From NCBI RefSeq assembly GCF_018812025.1, contig NC_063061.1, positions 1 through 64,000 of the forward strand: a stretch of DNA of 64,000 bases. The letters are read 5' to 3'. Both the position numbers and the translations under genes were made by a program. Position 1 is the first letter of the stretch. Each line of letters starts with the position of its first letter. Below the pieces are notes generated by a model. That model made no database searches. It was given only the letters and a program-made list of their open reading frames with translations, and was not told the origin of the DNA. Positions 47,701 to 58,100 of this stretch are shown here, piece after piece. This DNA is from Megalobrama amblycephala. Lineage: Eukaryota; Chordata; Actinopteri; Cypriniformes; Xenocyprididae.

Positions 47701-48161
47701 TAATATTCTCATTCTCTTTCATTTTAAGAAAAAGTGTAATTTCTTCAGACTGACGTAGTGAATACAGTGTGTGAATAAGGTGATGTGGAGAATGACCTGC
47801 CTGTGATGAGCTGGCTGCGGGACGGGGTGCACAGCGGCTGGACATAATAATTCTCCAACCGCACTCCTTCTGAAGCCAGCTTATCCAGCGTTGGGCTGCG
47901 GATCTCCCGACTGTGATAACCGATGTCATTGAAACCCTGGTCATCTGTCAGTATGAAGATGATATGTGGAGGTTTCTTGGGTCTGAAATCTGCAGCTTGT
48001 TCAACTCGAAAGCGCTCGTCGTCCTCTCGACTCGATCTCAAGCCACTGCAAGACGCAGAAGTTTGTAGATTGAGGAAGAGTCCGAAGAGCACGAATAATG
48101 CCATCCACCTCAAAAAGAGTCGCAACCCGATCAGCGTGCTCATCAGTTTTTGCAAGTTCAA
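38741..48161 (-). CDS. arsi: arylsulfatase I, complete, two coding exons
   Basis: A secretory-pathway sulfatase that hydrolyses sulfate esters. Its natural substrate is not established. Exons 48161-47797 and 40142-38741 join in frame (GGC-AG/ATATC, Gly-Arg-Tyr-Gln) to give 588 residues, close to the 569 of human ARSI. Residues 11-32 form a hydrophobic leader. Metal-site DD is at 73-74. The formylglycine-modification motif CTPSR is at 111-115, followed by SQLITGR. Further landmarks are GKWHLG (164-169), AVHTP (256-260) and STDNG (314-318). The C-terminus ([17 protein letters not shown]) matches ARSI rather than ARSJ, whose tail differs. Two exons split just after the active site is also the ARSI/ARSJ layout. 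Oddity: Cys333 precedes the conserved Lys of CKGTYWEGG where human ARSI has Arg. The 7.65-kb intron is mainly a minisatellite. A fish-specific paralogue label (arsia/arsib) cannot be decided here. Confidence 0.93.
41096..47187. repeat. 51-53 bp minisatellite, roughly 115 copies
   Basis: The unit reads AATGAACCTCATTGGTTCTT, then GC(G/T)GAAGCTCAAACGTGCTG, then CGTAACATGAG or CGTAACACACAAG. The first tail gives 51 bp and the second 53 bp. Variant positions (ATTGG/ATCGG, GGAAG/TGAAG/AGTAG/AATAG) recur in blocks. Open frames across it (for example minus strand, repeating [17 protein letters not shown]) arise because 51 is divisible by three. They are not genes. Confidence 0.97.
41480..44376. repeat. 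1,446-bp higher-order duplication inside the minisatellite
   Basis: The ordered pattern of unit variants from about 41480 repeats from about 42926 at an exact 1,446-bp offset. For example, the unusual GTGCTGTGTAACACACGTG join is at 41584 and 43030, and the rare GAAGGGCAAATGTGCTGTG unit at about 41832 and 43278. A further partial repeat lies 1,085 bp downstream of 43522. This indicates recent block-wise expansion by unequal exchange or replication slippage. Confidence 0.85.
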
Positions 48162-48723
48162 TGAGAAGGCGAGCTAAACCTTTAATGACAGCAGAATCTT
48201 CGGGCTTTGCTCAGAGCCTGGCTGCTATCAACGCGACGTGGCGTTAGAGATCTGAGAGGATTCCTCCATAACAACGTACGGTGGGAAATCCGTGCCAAAG
48301 CCCAGCAGACAAACTGACCAACAAACAGACCTACCGTCCAATCGACCGTCTCACCTATGGAACGGCAAACAGGTCACATTGTGCTTTACCGACACAATAA
48401 TATCGCTAAATGCGGCGCTTTTGATTCAATCCAAAAAGTCGTTTACTGCGTACCATAATACGCACGCTGCGATTTAAAGCGTCTTAAACTGACAAAGAGC
48501 AAAAAAGTGGAGATGATATTAAAATCAGCCCCTCCTTTTTCTTACACAGTCCAACCCCACTATGACGAAGGAGGTAAGAATAGTCGATTGTCTATCTGTT
48601 ATTGCTTCAGGGGTTGTGAAAGAGTGTTCAGACTAAGATTTCATATTTGGGTTGTATTTATGCCTTTTCATATCTCATATAATTAGCCTATATATAAAGG
48701 CTACATATAGTTCAGTCATTTAA
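48162..48723 (-). promoter_or_regulatory. arsi upstream region
   Basis: Sequence upstream of the arsi start codon, presumably the 5'UTR and promoter. I see no clear TATA box. It is GC-richer than its surroundings up to about 48480, consistent with a promoter, then AT-rich. Confidence 0.3.
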
Positions 48724-49554
48724 AGGTGCAATATGTAAGAATTTTGCAGCAAAAACCACTATGCCAGTGTTATATATTTTGTTCACTTGAGTACTGACCA
48801 TATCCCAAATGTTTGCAACTGTTTGTAAATCGTGAGAAAATTGCAATTTTAATCAAGGCTCTGGGACGTGTGAGGAGTCGCCTGTCAATTGCGTCATACC
48901 CGCGTTACCCTCGGTTTCCGGTTTATTTTGTAGAAATAAAATACCAAAGACGCTTTAATATTTACCTGTTTTAATAGGCAAGGGAACAACTGTTTTGATA
49001 TATTTATAGACAGAAAACTAATTATTGTTATATAGCTCAACATGTTTAGTCTTATTGTTTATATCGAATTTTCTTGATTTTTTGCGAGTGCCATGCTTTA
49101 CCTTGCCTCAGAGAAAAACACTATTTTGTGAAGTAGCTAACATAGCATAATCAGATGCAGCTTTATTTTTAGTAACAGTAATACAGTATTTTTTCCATCA
49201 TACAATACGTTTTAAAATTAATTGCATGCCATTTATCAACACAAGTCATCCAACATTTAATATGATATTCTAAACTTACTGCAATGTGTAACAGTGTCTC
49301 ACAGCAGCCGCAATCGCTCCAGCTCCTCGTTCAGCTCCACAACACTCGCTCCTGCTCTGCTTCACACTACAGTAACGTTAATAATCACATCCATGAACAT
49401 GATTTCTTCCCGAGTCCAATCCTTATTCTTTTGCACCGTCCGTTGATGCGGAGACCACATGTCCCAAGATTCCGCACTCAAACTTGGCGTCATCAAGCTA
49501 TGCCTTTGTTTTGAATAGGCCTCTAGCGGACAGACAATCTGACATATTGCACCT
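48724..49554. mobile_element. TTAA-flanked MITE, AGGTGCAATATG family, copy 1
   Basis: The ends AGGTGCAATATGTAAG and CATATTGCACCT are inverted, with TTAA on both sides (48720-48723 and 49555-49558). Internally it shares long stretches, in reverse orientation, with 53041-53994. It lies between arsi and ndufa2. Confidence 0.78.
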
Positions 49555-50137
49555 TTAAAGTAAACTTCACAAATCCGCAAAAAAATTACATTTAAGCAAA
49601 GGGGTAGGCCTACGAGATGATGCTCATGAACCCTGACCACGATTAATGTGTTTAACATTTCAAACTATTACACTATTAGGAGAAGAACTGGTTTAATTCT
49701 TGCAAAAGCTATATAATGTTCTATTCGTTCCACGTCAGTCTCCATCAGTTCTGTGCATAGTAGATAATTCAGCAATAAACGGATAAAAACCTGCTTCACA
49801 CAAATGTTGCAAGGCCATCCAGCATACATTTGGTTGTGACTCATAAACTTGTATTTGTTTTATAAAACAGTATCATCCATATCAATGGTTCTCAACATTT
49901 TGTCATTCATTCACCTTAAAGTAATAAAACTAAACTAAAAAGTGAAAGATGATCAACGTTTAATGACTATTATAAAAATGTCTCTTAAATTAAACTACAG
50001 AGACTGTAAATTACATTATTTTAGCTATTGCAGTGGCTAAAATAGCAAAATACGAAAATTGGGCAGCGAAAAAACAAACAAAAACAGACTATATGGATTC
50101 AACTTCTACTCCTGTTGAAGTATTGTCAGAATGAAAC

Positions 50138-51044
50138 TTAAAGGGATAGTTCACCCAAAAATGAAAATTGTTCCATGATTTACTCACCCTCAAACCATCC
50201 TAGGTGTATATGACTATCTTCTTTCAGACAAGCATAATAAGAATTCTGTTAAAAAATATGCTGGCTCTTCCAAGCTTTATATAATGGTAGTGAATTACGA
50301 TTTTGAAGCAGAAAAAAGTGCATCCATCCATCATAAAAGTAATCCATATACAGCTCCAGGGGGTTAATAAAGGCCTTCTGAAGAGAAGTGATGGGTTTTT
50401 GTAAGAAAAATATATTTAAAACTTTATAAACTATAACACCTGGCATCCAGCAATGGCCGTATGTGAGTCGAGTTCCAGCAGAAGAGTGACTTCTGACCTG
50501 AAACATGACGTATTGACGATCATGCAGATGAGAGAGCAAAACAAAACACCGGTCACGAATTAGAAATCTAAAACAAGAATTTTTAAAGACAATATTGGAG
50601 GATTTAATATAAAAGAAGAGGAGCTTGAGTTTGTTGCTCAGCCTTGTTTGAACCGCAAGAAGCGTCTACTCTCATCTAAGCTTACACTACTCCATACGTC
50701 GGGTCAGAGGTCACTCTTCCGCCAGGACTAGACTCATGTACGGCTGTTACCGGAAGCTAGTGATTATATTTTATAAAGTTTTAATTATGAATATTTTTCT
50801 TACAAAAACCCATCGCTTCTCTTCAGAAGGTCTTTATTAACCCCCTGGAGCCATATGGGTGGATGCACTTTTTTGGGCTTCAAAATCTCAAACCCCATTC
50901 ACTCCCATTATAAAGCTTGGAAGAGCCAGGATATTTTTAAAATAGCTCCGATTGTGTTCATCTGAAAGAAGAAAGTCATATACACCTAGGATGGCTTGAG
51001 AGTGAGTAAATCATGGGGTAATTTTCATTTTTGGGTGAACTAAT
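50138..51044. mobile_element. foldback MITE of the AAAGGGATAGTTCACCC family
   Basis: The left end TTAAAGGGATAGTTCACCCA faces TTTTCATTTTTGGGTGAACT at 51021-51040. The inner arms (CCATCCTAGGTGTATATGAC at 50196 and its near-complement at 50975-50995) also pair. Closely related to 61704-62990. Confidence 0.75.
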
Positions 51045-51669
51045 GGCTTTATTATCACAAATACTGTTCATGGAGTACAGTCGACAAGTTATGAGGATAG
51101 AAGTACTTTCAAATATGTTGTATAATGTCTAATTTTTAAAATGCCACTTCATCATAGACTGTAGACACAGGAGGCCTCGCACAATGGCTAATTCTCTTGG
51201 GAGCAGCGATTCTGGAAATGTAAAACTGATATGACAGAAGTAACTTGGTGAAGAAGTTGATTCTGATAAATGAACAGTAAATATGGGTGCAGGAAATATG
51301 TAAAACAAACAAAGGGGACGTTCACACAATATATCACACTCCATCAAAACTGTTTTAGGATGAAACCTATGATTATTTATGTTGAATATGCTAGGTGCAT
51401 ATACGTATGACTTTCTCACGCTGTATTTGGGAATGTAGTCACAATCAACTGTTCAGAGTACAGGTTATTAAAATATTCTTATGCATATGGTTGTATTGTT
51501 GTATACATGCTTGATACCAGGCTAGCATGAACAATGAATTCTCATTTATGATTACTAGAAATATCCATATATAAGAAAATCTACATATTTATCTGCAGAA
51601 TCATATGGTGGAAGCAGACATACGAGTGTCCATCAAAAAAAGAAAAATTAAAGGACTTTAGAATATACA
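51045..51669. other. intergenic sequence downstream of ndufa2
   Basis: AT-rich. The 96-residue minus-strand ORF at 51129-51419 has no recognisable feature. I see no gene. Confidence 0.35.
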
Positions 51670-51675
51670 TTTATT
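51670..51675 (-). promoter_or_regulatory. ndufa2 polyadenylation signal
   Basis: AATAAA on the minus strand, 52 nt beyond the ndufa2 stop codon, giving a plausible short 3'UTR. Confidence 0.6.
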
Positions 51676-51727
51676 TTCCATTTGTGACACAAATAACATT
51701 TACAACATTATACATTAGGAGGCTTAT

Positions 51728-54222
51728 TTAGGGTTTTGCATTTACTACTGTTTCAAGTGCTTTGGCCACTTGGTCGACGTTCATGTTGTCCAGTGAAACA
51801 CTGTGTTCTTTACCAAGACCTAAAGCAGAGAGATGTATCATTATGTATACATGGACATTTGTATGAATATGATTGAGTTATGTTGTTTTCTTACCATATC
51901 GTCCCCACAGCATGGGCTGAACTCCAGAGCACTCTCGGATCAGGATGGGAAACTCAGGGTTTGCCTTCTTTAATGTCACATAATGCTGCTCAATAAAATC
52001 CCTAAAATAACAACAACAAATAATAATAATTAGCAAAACATTAGAATGAGACTGAGAACTATTACAAGATGTGCCTGCGAATGTGGTTCGGGTCAATCAC
52101 CTTGTTCTTCTTGACTGTCATGATTGGACTTACAGTAGTATTTACAGTAGCGCTGTTTAACGATTAATCACATCCAGAATAAAAGTTTGTGTTTACATAA
52201 TGTGTGTGTGTGTGCTATGTATATTTATTTTGTATTTCTAAACACATGTATATATTTAAGAAAAATATAAAAATTAATAAATATTTATACATTTAAATGA
52301 TATATAAATATAAACATATACATGTAAATATTTCTTAAACATATACATGTATGTGAATGTGTATATAAATACAAAAATAAATATGTAAAGTACACACACA
52401 TATATTATGTAAACACAAATTTTTATTTTGGATGTGATTAATCGTTAAAACAGCCATAATTAGTGCCTCAATGAAGCCTTGTGAGCTGATATTCTGTTTT
52501 GGAAGGGGAATTACTTTTCCGACACACGCTGTAAGTGGTAGACCAATCACAAGAGAGGGGCCATCTGACCAATCAGAGCAGACTACACTTTTCAGAAGGC
52601 GGGTTTTAAAGAAAACTGAAACTAAAACAGCAATCAGACAGAGGGTGAAAAGAGGTGCTGCAACAATGCAAGTTATAAGAAAAATAATTAGTTTTTTTTT
52701 AACATTTAAATCTTGTAAACTTATTATAGACAAAACAAAAATATTACCCTGTAAATGAGCATAGCATAACAGGGGCCCTGCAAGATCCAGTGAGAAGTGC
52801 TTGAATTCCTCATTACAACAGCACACATTTCTCTCTGTGATTAAACTGGTTTTAAACACAGTTATAAAATCCCTGAGACTACAAACAGCACTGAACGGTT
52901 CTAGAATTCAGGAGAGGTTTCCCTCTGGCAGCAGAGAGTCGACACTACAGGTGAAAATGTTAAAAAAAATGTTTTTTTGTTTTTTTTTGTAGGAAAACTT
53001 GATATTTTTCAGAATATCACAGATGAAGAATCTGAGTTAAAGGTGCAATATGTAAGATTTCTGTCCACTAGAGGTCCGCTAGATGCCTATTCAAAACAAA
53101 GGCGTAGCTTGATGACGCCAAGTTTGAGAGCGGAATCTAGGGACATGTGGTCTCCACCTCAACGGTTGGTGGAAAAGAATTAGGATAGGACTCAGGAAGA
53201 AATCATGTTCATGGATGCGATTATTAATGTTACTGTAGTATGAAGCAGAGCAGGAGCGAGTGTTGTGGAGCTGAACGAGGAGCTGGAGCGATTGATCAAC
53301 ACACGCCTCACGAGCAGCGGGACTTTTATTATGACACAGTCGCCGGCGCCGCTTCCGCTTTTCCGGTCATGAGTATGAGGTTATAACGTTACTCTGTGCG
53401 TTCGCTCGGCGGCTGCTGTGAGACACTGTTACACACTGCAGTAAGATAGATCGATTTTAGAATATCATATTGTGTTGATAAATGGCATGCAATTAATTTT
53501 AAAACATACTGTATGATGGAGAAAATTCTGTATTACTGTCACTAAAAATAAAGCTGCATCTGATTATGCTATGTTAGCTACTTCACAAAATAGTGTTTTT
53601 CTCTGAGGCGTGGTAAAGCATGGTACTCGCAAAAAATTAGATTTAAACAATAAGACTAAACGTGTTGAGCTATATAACAATGATTAGTTTTCTGCTTATC
53701 AATATATTAAAACAGTTGTTCCCTTGCCTATTAAAACATGTAAATATTAAAGCATCTTTGGGGTTTCCATGGTTTCTACAAAATAAACCGGAAACCGAGG
53801 GTAACGCGGGTATGACGACATTGACAGGCGACTCCTCACACGTCCCGCAGCCTTGGTTAAAATTACAATTTTCTCACGATTTACAAATAGTTGCAAACAT
53901 TTGGGATATTTTAAGTACTCAAGTGAACAAAATATACAACACTGGCCTAGTGGTTTTTGGATGTTTTACTGCAAAAATATTACATATTGCACCTTTAAGA
54001 GAATATTTAATGAGATGTTATTTGTGGAATACAAATATAGGTTTTTTTTTTTTTTGCTTCCAATTCAGGTGCTGCTATTCTGGAGCCCTGACACACCACA
54101 CATAAAATAATGTGCAAAAAGTTATTTAACATTACTCTTGGTGTAAAAGAAACATTTTTGACATTGTCTTTGTTGTGTAAGGGCTTTTTAAAGCATTATT
54201 TAATGTTCTAAATTTTTACTTA

Positions 54223-54275
<53 letters not shown>

Positions 54276-54300
54276 TTTTCCAGTATTGTGTTTGCTCCCA

Positions 54301-54396
<96 letters not shown>

Positions 54397-54731
54397 GTCA
54401 CACATGGGAGCAAACACAATACTGGAAAAGTGTTTGAATTTATAATTTAACTGTGATTACTAACAGTGGATGACTAAAAGCTAATCGGTTTGACATGTCA
54501 ATACGAATCATTTCAGACAGTATTTATAATGTACATGAATACTACTGTGCAAGTGATACACACAGCTTTTAGAGGGCAGTCACTCTCTAAACAAATCAAA
54601 TAGTAAACTCCTCCAGTACTGCACCTGGTTCCCTGACTGGCAGCGGATATCTGGCATAACTGCAGGCGGATCTCACGCAGATTCTTCGACAAATTTGAGC
54701 CGATTCCACGAACTACTGCAGCCGCCGCCAT
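51728..54731 (-). CDS. ndufa2: NADH:ubiquinone oxidoreductase subunit A2
   Basis: Accessory subunit of mitochondrial respiratory complex I (matrix arm, thioredoxin-like fold). Exons 54731-54625, 52001-51895 and 51819-51728 have consistent phases and total 306 nt, so 101 residues (human 99). Landmarks: [11 protein letters not shown] start, [46 protein letters not shown] and [19 protein letters not shown]. Cys26 and Cys60 occupy the positions of the paired thiols of the human protein. The ATG at 54731 is preferred over the in-frame one five codons upstream (54746), because the downstream start matches the family and has G at -3. Intron 1 holds a palindromic AT-rich MITE, a TTAA element and TA/CA microsatellites. 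It is divergent from ik. Confidence 0.95.
52152..52457. mobile_element. short palindromic MITE
   Basis: GCTGTTTAACGATTAATCAC near 52150 faces GTGATTAATCGTTAAAACAG near 52433, with an AT-rich core and a (GT)n tract at 52200-52214. No target duplication could be fixed. In ndufa2 intron 1. Confidence 0.65.
53041..53994. mobile_element. TTAA-flanked MITE, AGGTGCAATATG family, copy 2
   Basis: Ends AGGTGCAATATGTAAG and TACATATTGCACCT, with TTAA at 53037-53040 and 53995-53998. It is the inverted relative of 48724-49554. The 147-residue ORF over its right half is a by-product. In ndufa2 intron 1. Confidence 0.8.
54224..54431. repeat. (TA)n/(CA)n microsatellites inside an inverted repeat
   Basis: Two TA runs (about 54226-54274 and 54310-54370) and a CA run (54371-54396). 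The segment CTTTTCCAGTATTGTGTTTG at 54275 is the reverse complement of CAAACACAATACTGGAAAAG at 54412-54431. The tract between them can therefore extrude as a long AT-rich hairpin or cruciform. Confidence 0.85.
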
Positions 54732-55102
54732 GACAGTCACCTTCAATGAACGGAAGTGTTCTTCTTCTCTTGTTTATCGGCTGCTGCAAACCAGCTTCGT
54801 CTGTATTACCGCCACCTACAGAACTGGATGATTTCAGTTCTTCTTAAATAATAATGATCTATTTTAATATTTCGCCTGACGTAGTACATTTTCCAAAAGT
54901 CTTTTCATATCCTATTTTATTTTATTCAATTTCACCCTGTTTTCATGTCAGTGTGACTAGTGTGATGATCGGCTCTCCTCCAGTTCTCCAGGCGGCGCTG
55001 CTGCGACTGGAGAGAAGTAAGCGGAAGTGTGACGTCAGCAGACCTACTATCAACATTAAAGTGCATCGAGTCGCGATTTAGGGTGATTCGTTTAATATCA
55101 TC
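54732..55102. promoter_or_regulatory. bidirectional promoter between ndufa2 and ik
   Basis: 371 bp separate the two divergent start codons. It contains two ETS-type sites, ACGGAAGTG at 54750-54758 and GCGGAAGTG at 55021-55029. The second abuts a perfect cAMP-response element TGACGTCA at 55030-55037. There is no TATA box at a convincing position. ETS plus CRE without TATA is usual for housekeeping bidirectional promoters. Transcription starts are not known from sequence alone. Confidence 0.65.
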
Positions 55103-58100
55103 ATGCCTGAACGCGAAAGTAAGTATTACATACCGTTTATTAAACGTTTATGTTGTGTACAGATGAAAAATCATGTCATATATGTTATTATCGTATGAAA
55201 ACATGCCTGTGCCGTTTACACAACGCGATGTAGTGTTTCTGTGTAGACTTCAAAGACAATGTGTAGATTTAGTAAGCTGTAGAAATATGTGAGCTATACA
55301 AGAAGATTGTTTGTGCAAATAAAAAAACATATTAACACAAAAACAGCAAAGCTCCTGCAGCCAAACCCTCATTATTTACATCAGTCGAGTAACGTTAGTA
55401 AAGATGCTTCATGTTTGAGTGGATTCGACACACATTTCATGATTTGATTTCGATTCACAAGCTTGCTGTTCAATTCGATATTGATTTGGATATAGATGTG
55501 GTATAGTTACAGTAAACTAATGCTGTAAACTATATCTACACTGTCAGTTGCTTTACTATAATATTAAAGGTTACAATTAACAGCTCTTTACAAACATTTA
55601 AATTTTATAATAACATTTTAATGACATAATTATGTTTGATCTCCAGTTAGTTTATGTGAAATGCAAACGTTTAAACGGTGGCTATAACTTGTTTTTATGA
55701 CAGAATTATTCAAACTTGAAATACATTAAAGAACTGGTTAAAGGTGCAATATGTAATATTTTTGCAGTAAAGTATCCAAAAACCACTAGACCAGTGTTAT
55801 ATATTTTGTTCACTTGAGTACTTACAAAATCCCAAATGTTTGCAACTATTTGTAAATCGTGAGGAAATTGTAATTTTAACCAAGGCTGCGGGACGTGTGA
55901 GGAGTCGCCTGTCAATTGCGTCATACCTGCGTTACCCTCAGTTTCCGGTTTATTTTGTAGAAATTTAACTTTAAATTTAACTTTATGTAAGATTGTTCTC
56001 AAGCTGTTTTATTGGCGTCTTTCTGTGGTTGAAAAACTGAATGATCGATTACATGAGACATGATACATTTCAGTAAGTTGTACTGTATCTGTCAACATAC
56101 CTTCTGATGTTCATTCATGCTTATTTGGTGCTATAACTAATAGTAAAGAGGAAAATATGACCATTTCACATGACGTTTAATGATTTCTAGGGCTCTACAA
56201 ATAAAGTTTAGTGTAGTTTTGTTCACACATCAACTGAAAACAGCATAGTGTAAAACAGTGGTTCCCAAACTGGGGTATGTGACGTGACAAAAGGGGGTAC
56301 GCGAACAAAATGTTGAGTAGTTAATTTAATTATACCTTAAAATAATATTAAAATAGAGCATGTATTTCTAACTGCTAAAATGTCGTAAATCCAGTACATT
56401 TAATCAGATTACCTCATCATTTGCAGTCAAAAATTACTGTATCCACAAGCAGCATGGATATGATTGATTGTGCGCAGTCTGCTGCCTTAAATCGCGCTAA
56501 ATTACTGTCGTTTTCGACGATGCACCTTTGTAAAAGTAGAGATTTAGCACTTACTCACATGAAGAACAAATATAGACACAGATAATGGATTAATTTCGAT
56601 TTAAGACTCAAACTTTCTCCGATACAAAAACATACCATGTGTGAGTTCTTGTATTTAATGATGATAACGAGCAAGAATGCAATTGTACCCAAATATCCAC
56701 ATGACTGCAAACGTGACATTATTATACAACAGGTCAAAAAACAAAACGTACATTTTAAACACAGTACTGTCATATTTACTCTATTTTGCAATGAAATAAT
56801 AGTTCTAACGAAAACCACAGCAGAACTACAACACACGTCTGTGTTTCGCGAACAATTCTGCGGCTTTGAACGAATCATGAGAGTCAGTGATTCAATGATT
56901 CATTCACAGCCACTTGCTTCGTTACTGAATGAATGATTCAATGACTCACTCATAAAAACAGTGACTTGCTGCCACCTACTGGCGGTTTTAGTTTAACATT
57001 TAAAAGTTATACTTAGTTTCACCATCATTTTTATTTAAAACAATATTTAATTTATAAAGTTATTCATAAACGTAAAAATACGATTTAGTATTTAGTATTT
57101 TCACTGGAAAATCAATTTAGGGGGCAAATATTGTCCCTTAATGGTAAAGGTGTGACTGCAGTCGAAGTGGAAGAGAGGGGGTACGCAGAAGGATGGTGAT
57201 CCCTTCAGGGGGTACTCCAAGATAAAAAGTTTGGGAACCACTGGTGTAAAAGATCAATTCTTGGGATTTAAGAATCAGTATCGGTTCATCACAATGAGAA
57301 TCCATTAAAATGGAGAAATCAATAGTTTCTACTCAAGCCATGTATCTTATCGGCAATGAATGAATCTCCCATCACATCTAATACTCACTACAGTGTGATA
57401 TGACATTTGTCTTTTTGATTTTACTCGTCGTAATTGTTTTTTGACTCTTTCTTCTGTCTGATGTGTAAGCTAACCCTCAGGTGTCTTGTCTCTTTCAGCT
57501 GATGTGTACTCCAATCCTCTGGCTCCTGATGGCCATGAGGTGGAAGATCATCGGTCAGCGCTACAGTAAGTTCACTTAGTTCATGTATATAATCTGCTGA
57601 TGTCCACCATAGATGATCAGTGTGATTGGTGGTTAAATACAGTAATTTGTTTTCTGCAGTGAGTGTTCTTTTGTTAAATCTCTAGCGTTCCCTCTGTATA
57701 TTTGTAAATAACTTCAGGTGTTTTTTTGTCCTCTCATGTGATTAAATGAGTGAAGCATCAGCAGTGACCATATTCCAATCACATTTACACTATATCAAAT
57801 GCATAGCATCTTGTTTCTCTAATTATAATTATGATAATAATTGTTATGGTTTTTGTGGCAGTCCATGTAATATATGTTCTTGAAGGTTCAGTGATGTTCC
57901 TATCATCATTCTTGAGTCAGATCTCACCTGTTCTTGTGGCTCAATGAAATTTGTTTGTGATACTCAGATCCAAGCTGACCAATGATGACTTCAGGAAGCT
58001 TCTGATGACCCCGAGAGCCACCCCGTCCTCAGCTCCACCCTCCAAAACACGGCACCATGAGTACTTTGACTTTGATATCTGTCTTTGATCATATGCTGCA

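Noticed and set aside
53662..54105. 147-codon ORF in ndufa2 intron 1
   Set aside because: It covers the right half of a TTAA-flanked MITE, and similar text recurs in the other copies of that element.
54513..54624. Extension of the first ndufa2 exon past position 54625
   Set aside because: The ORF continues, but a donor GTGCAG sits exactly where the family sequence stops, and exons 2 and 3 supply the rest in frame.
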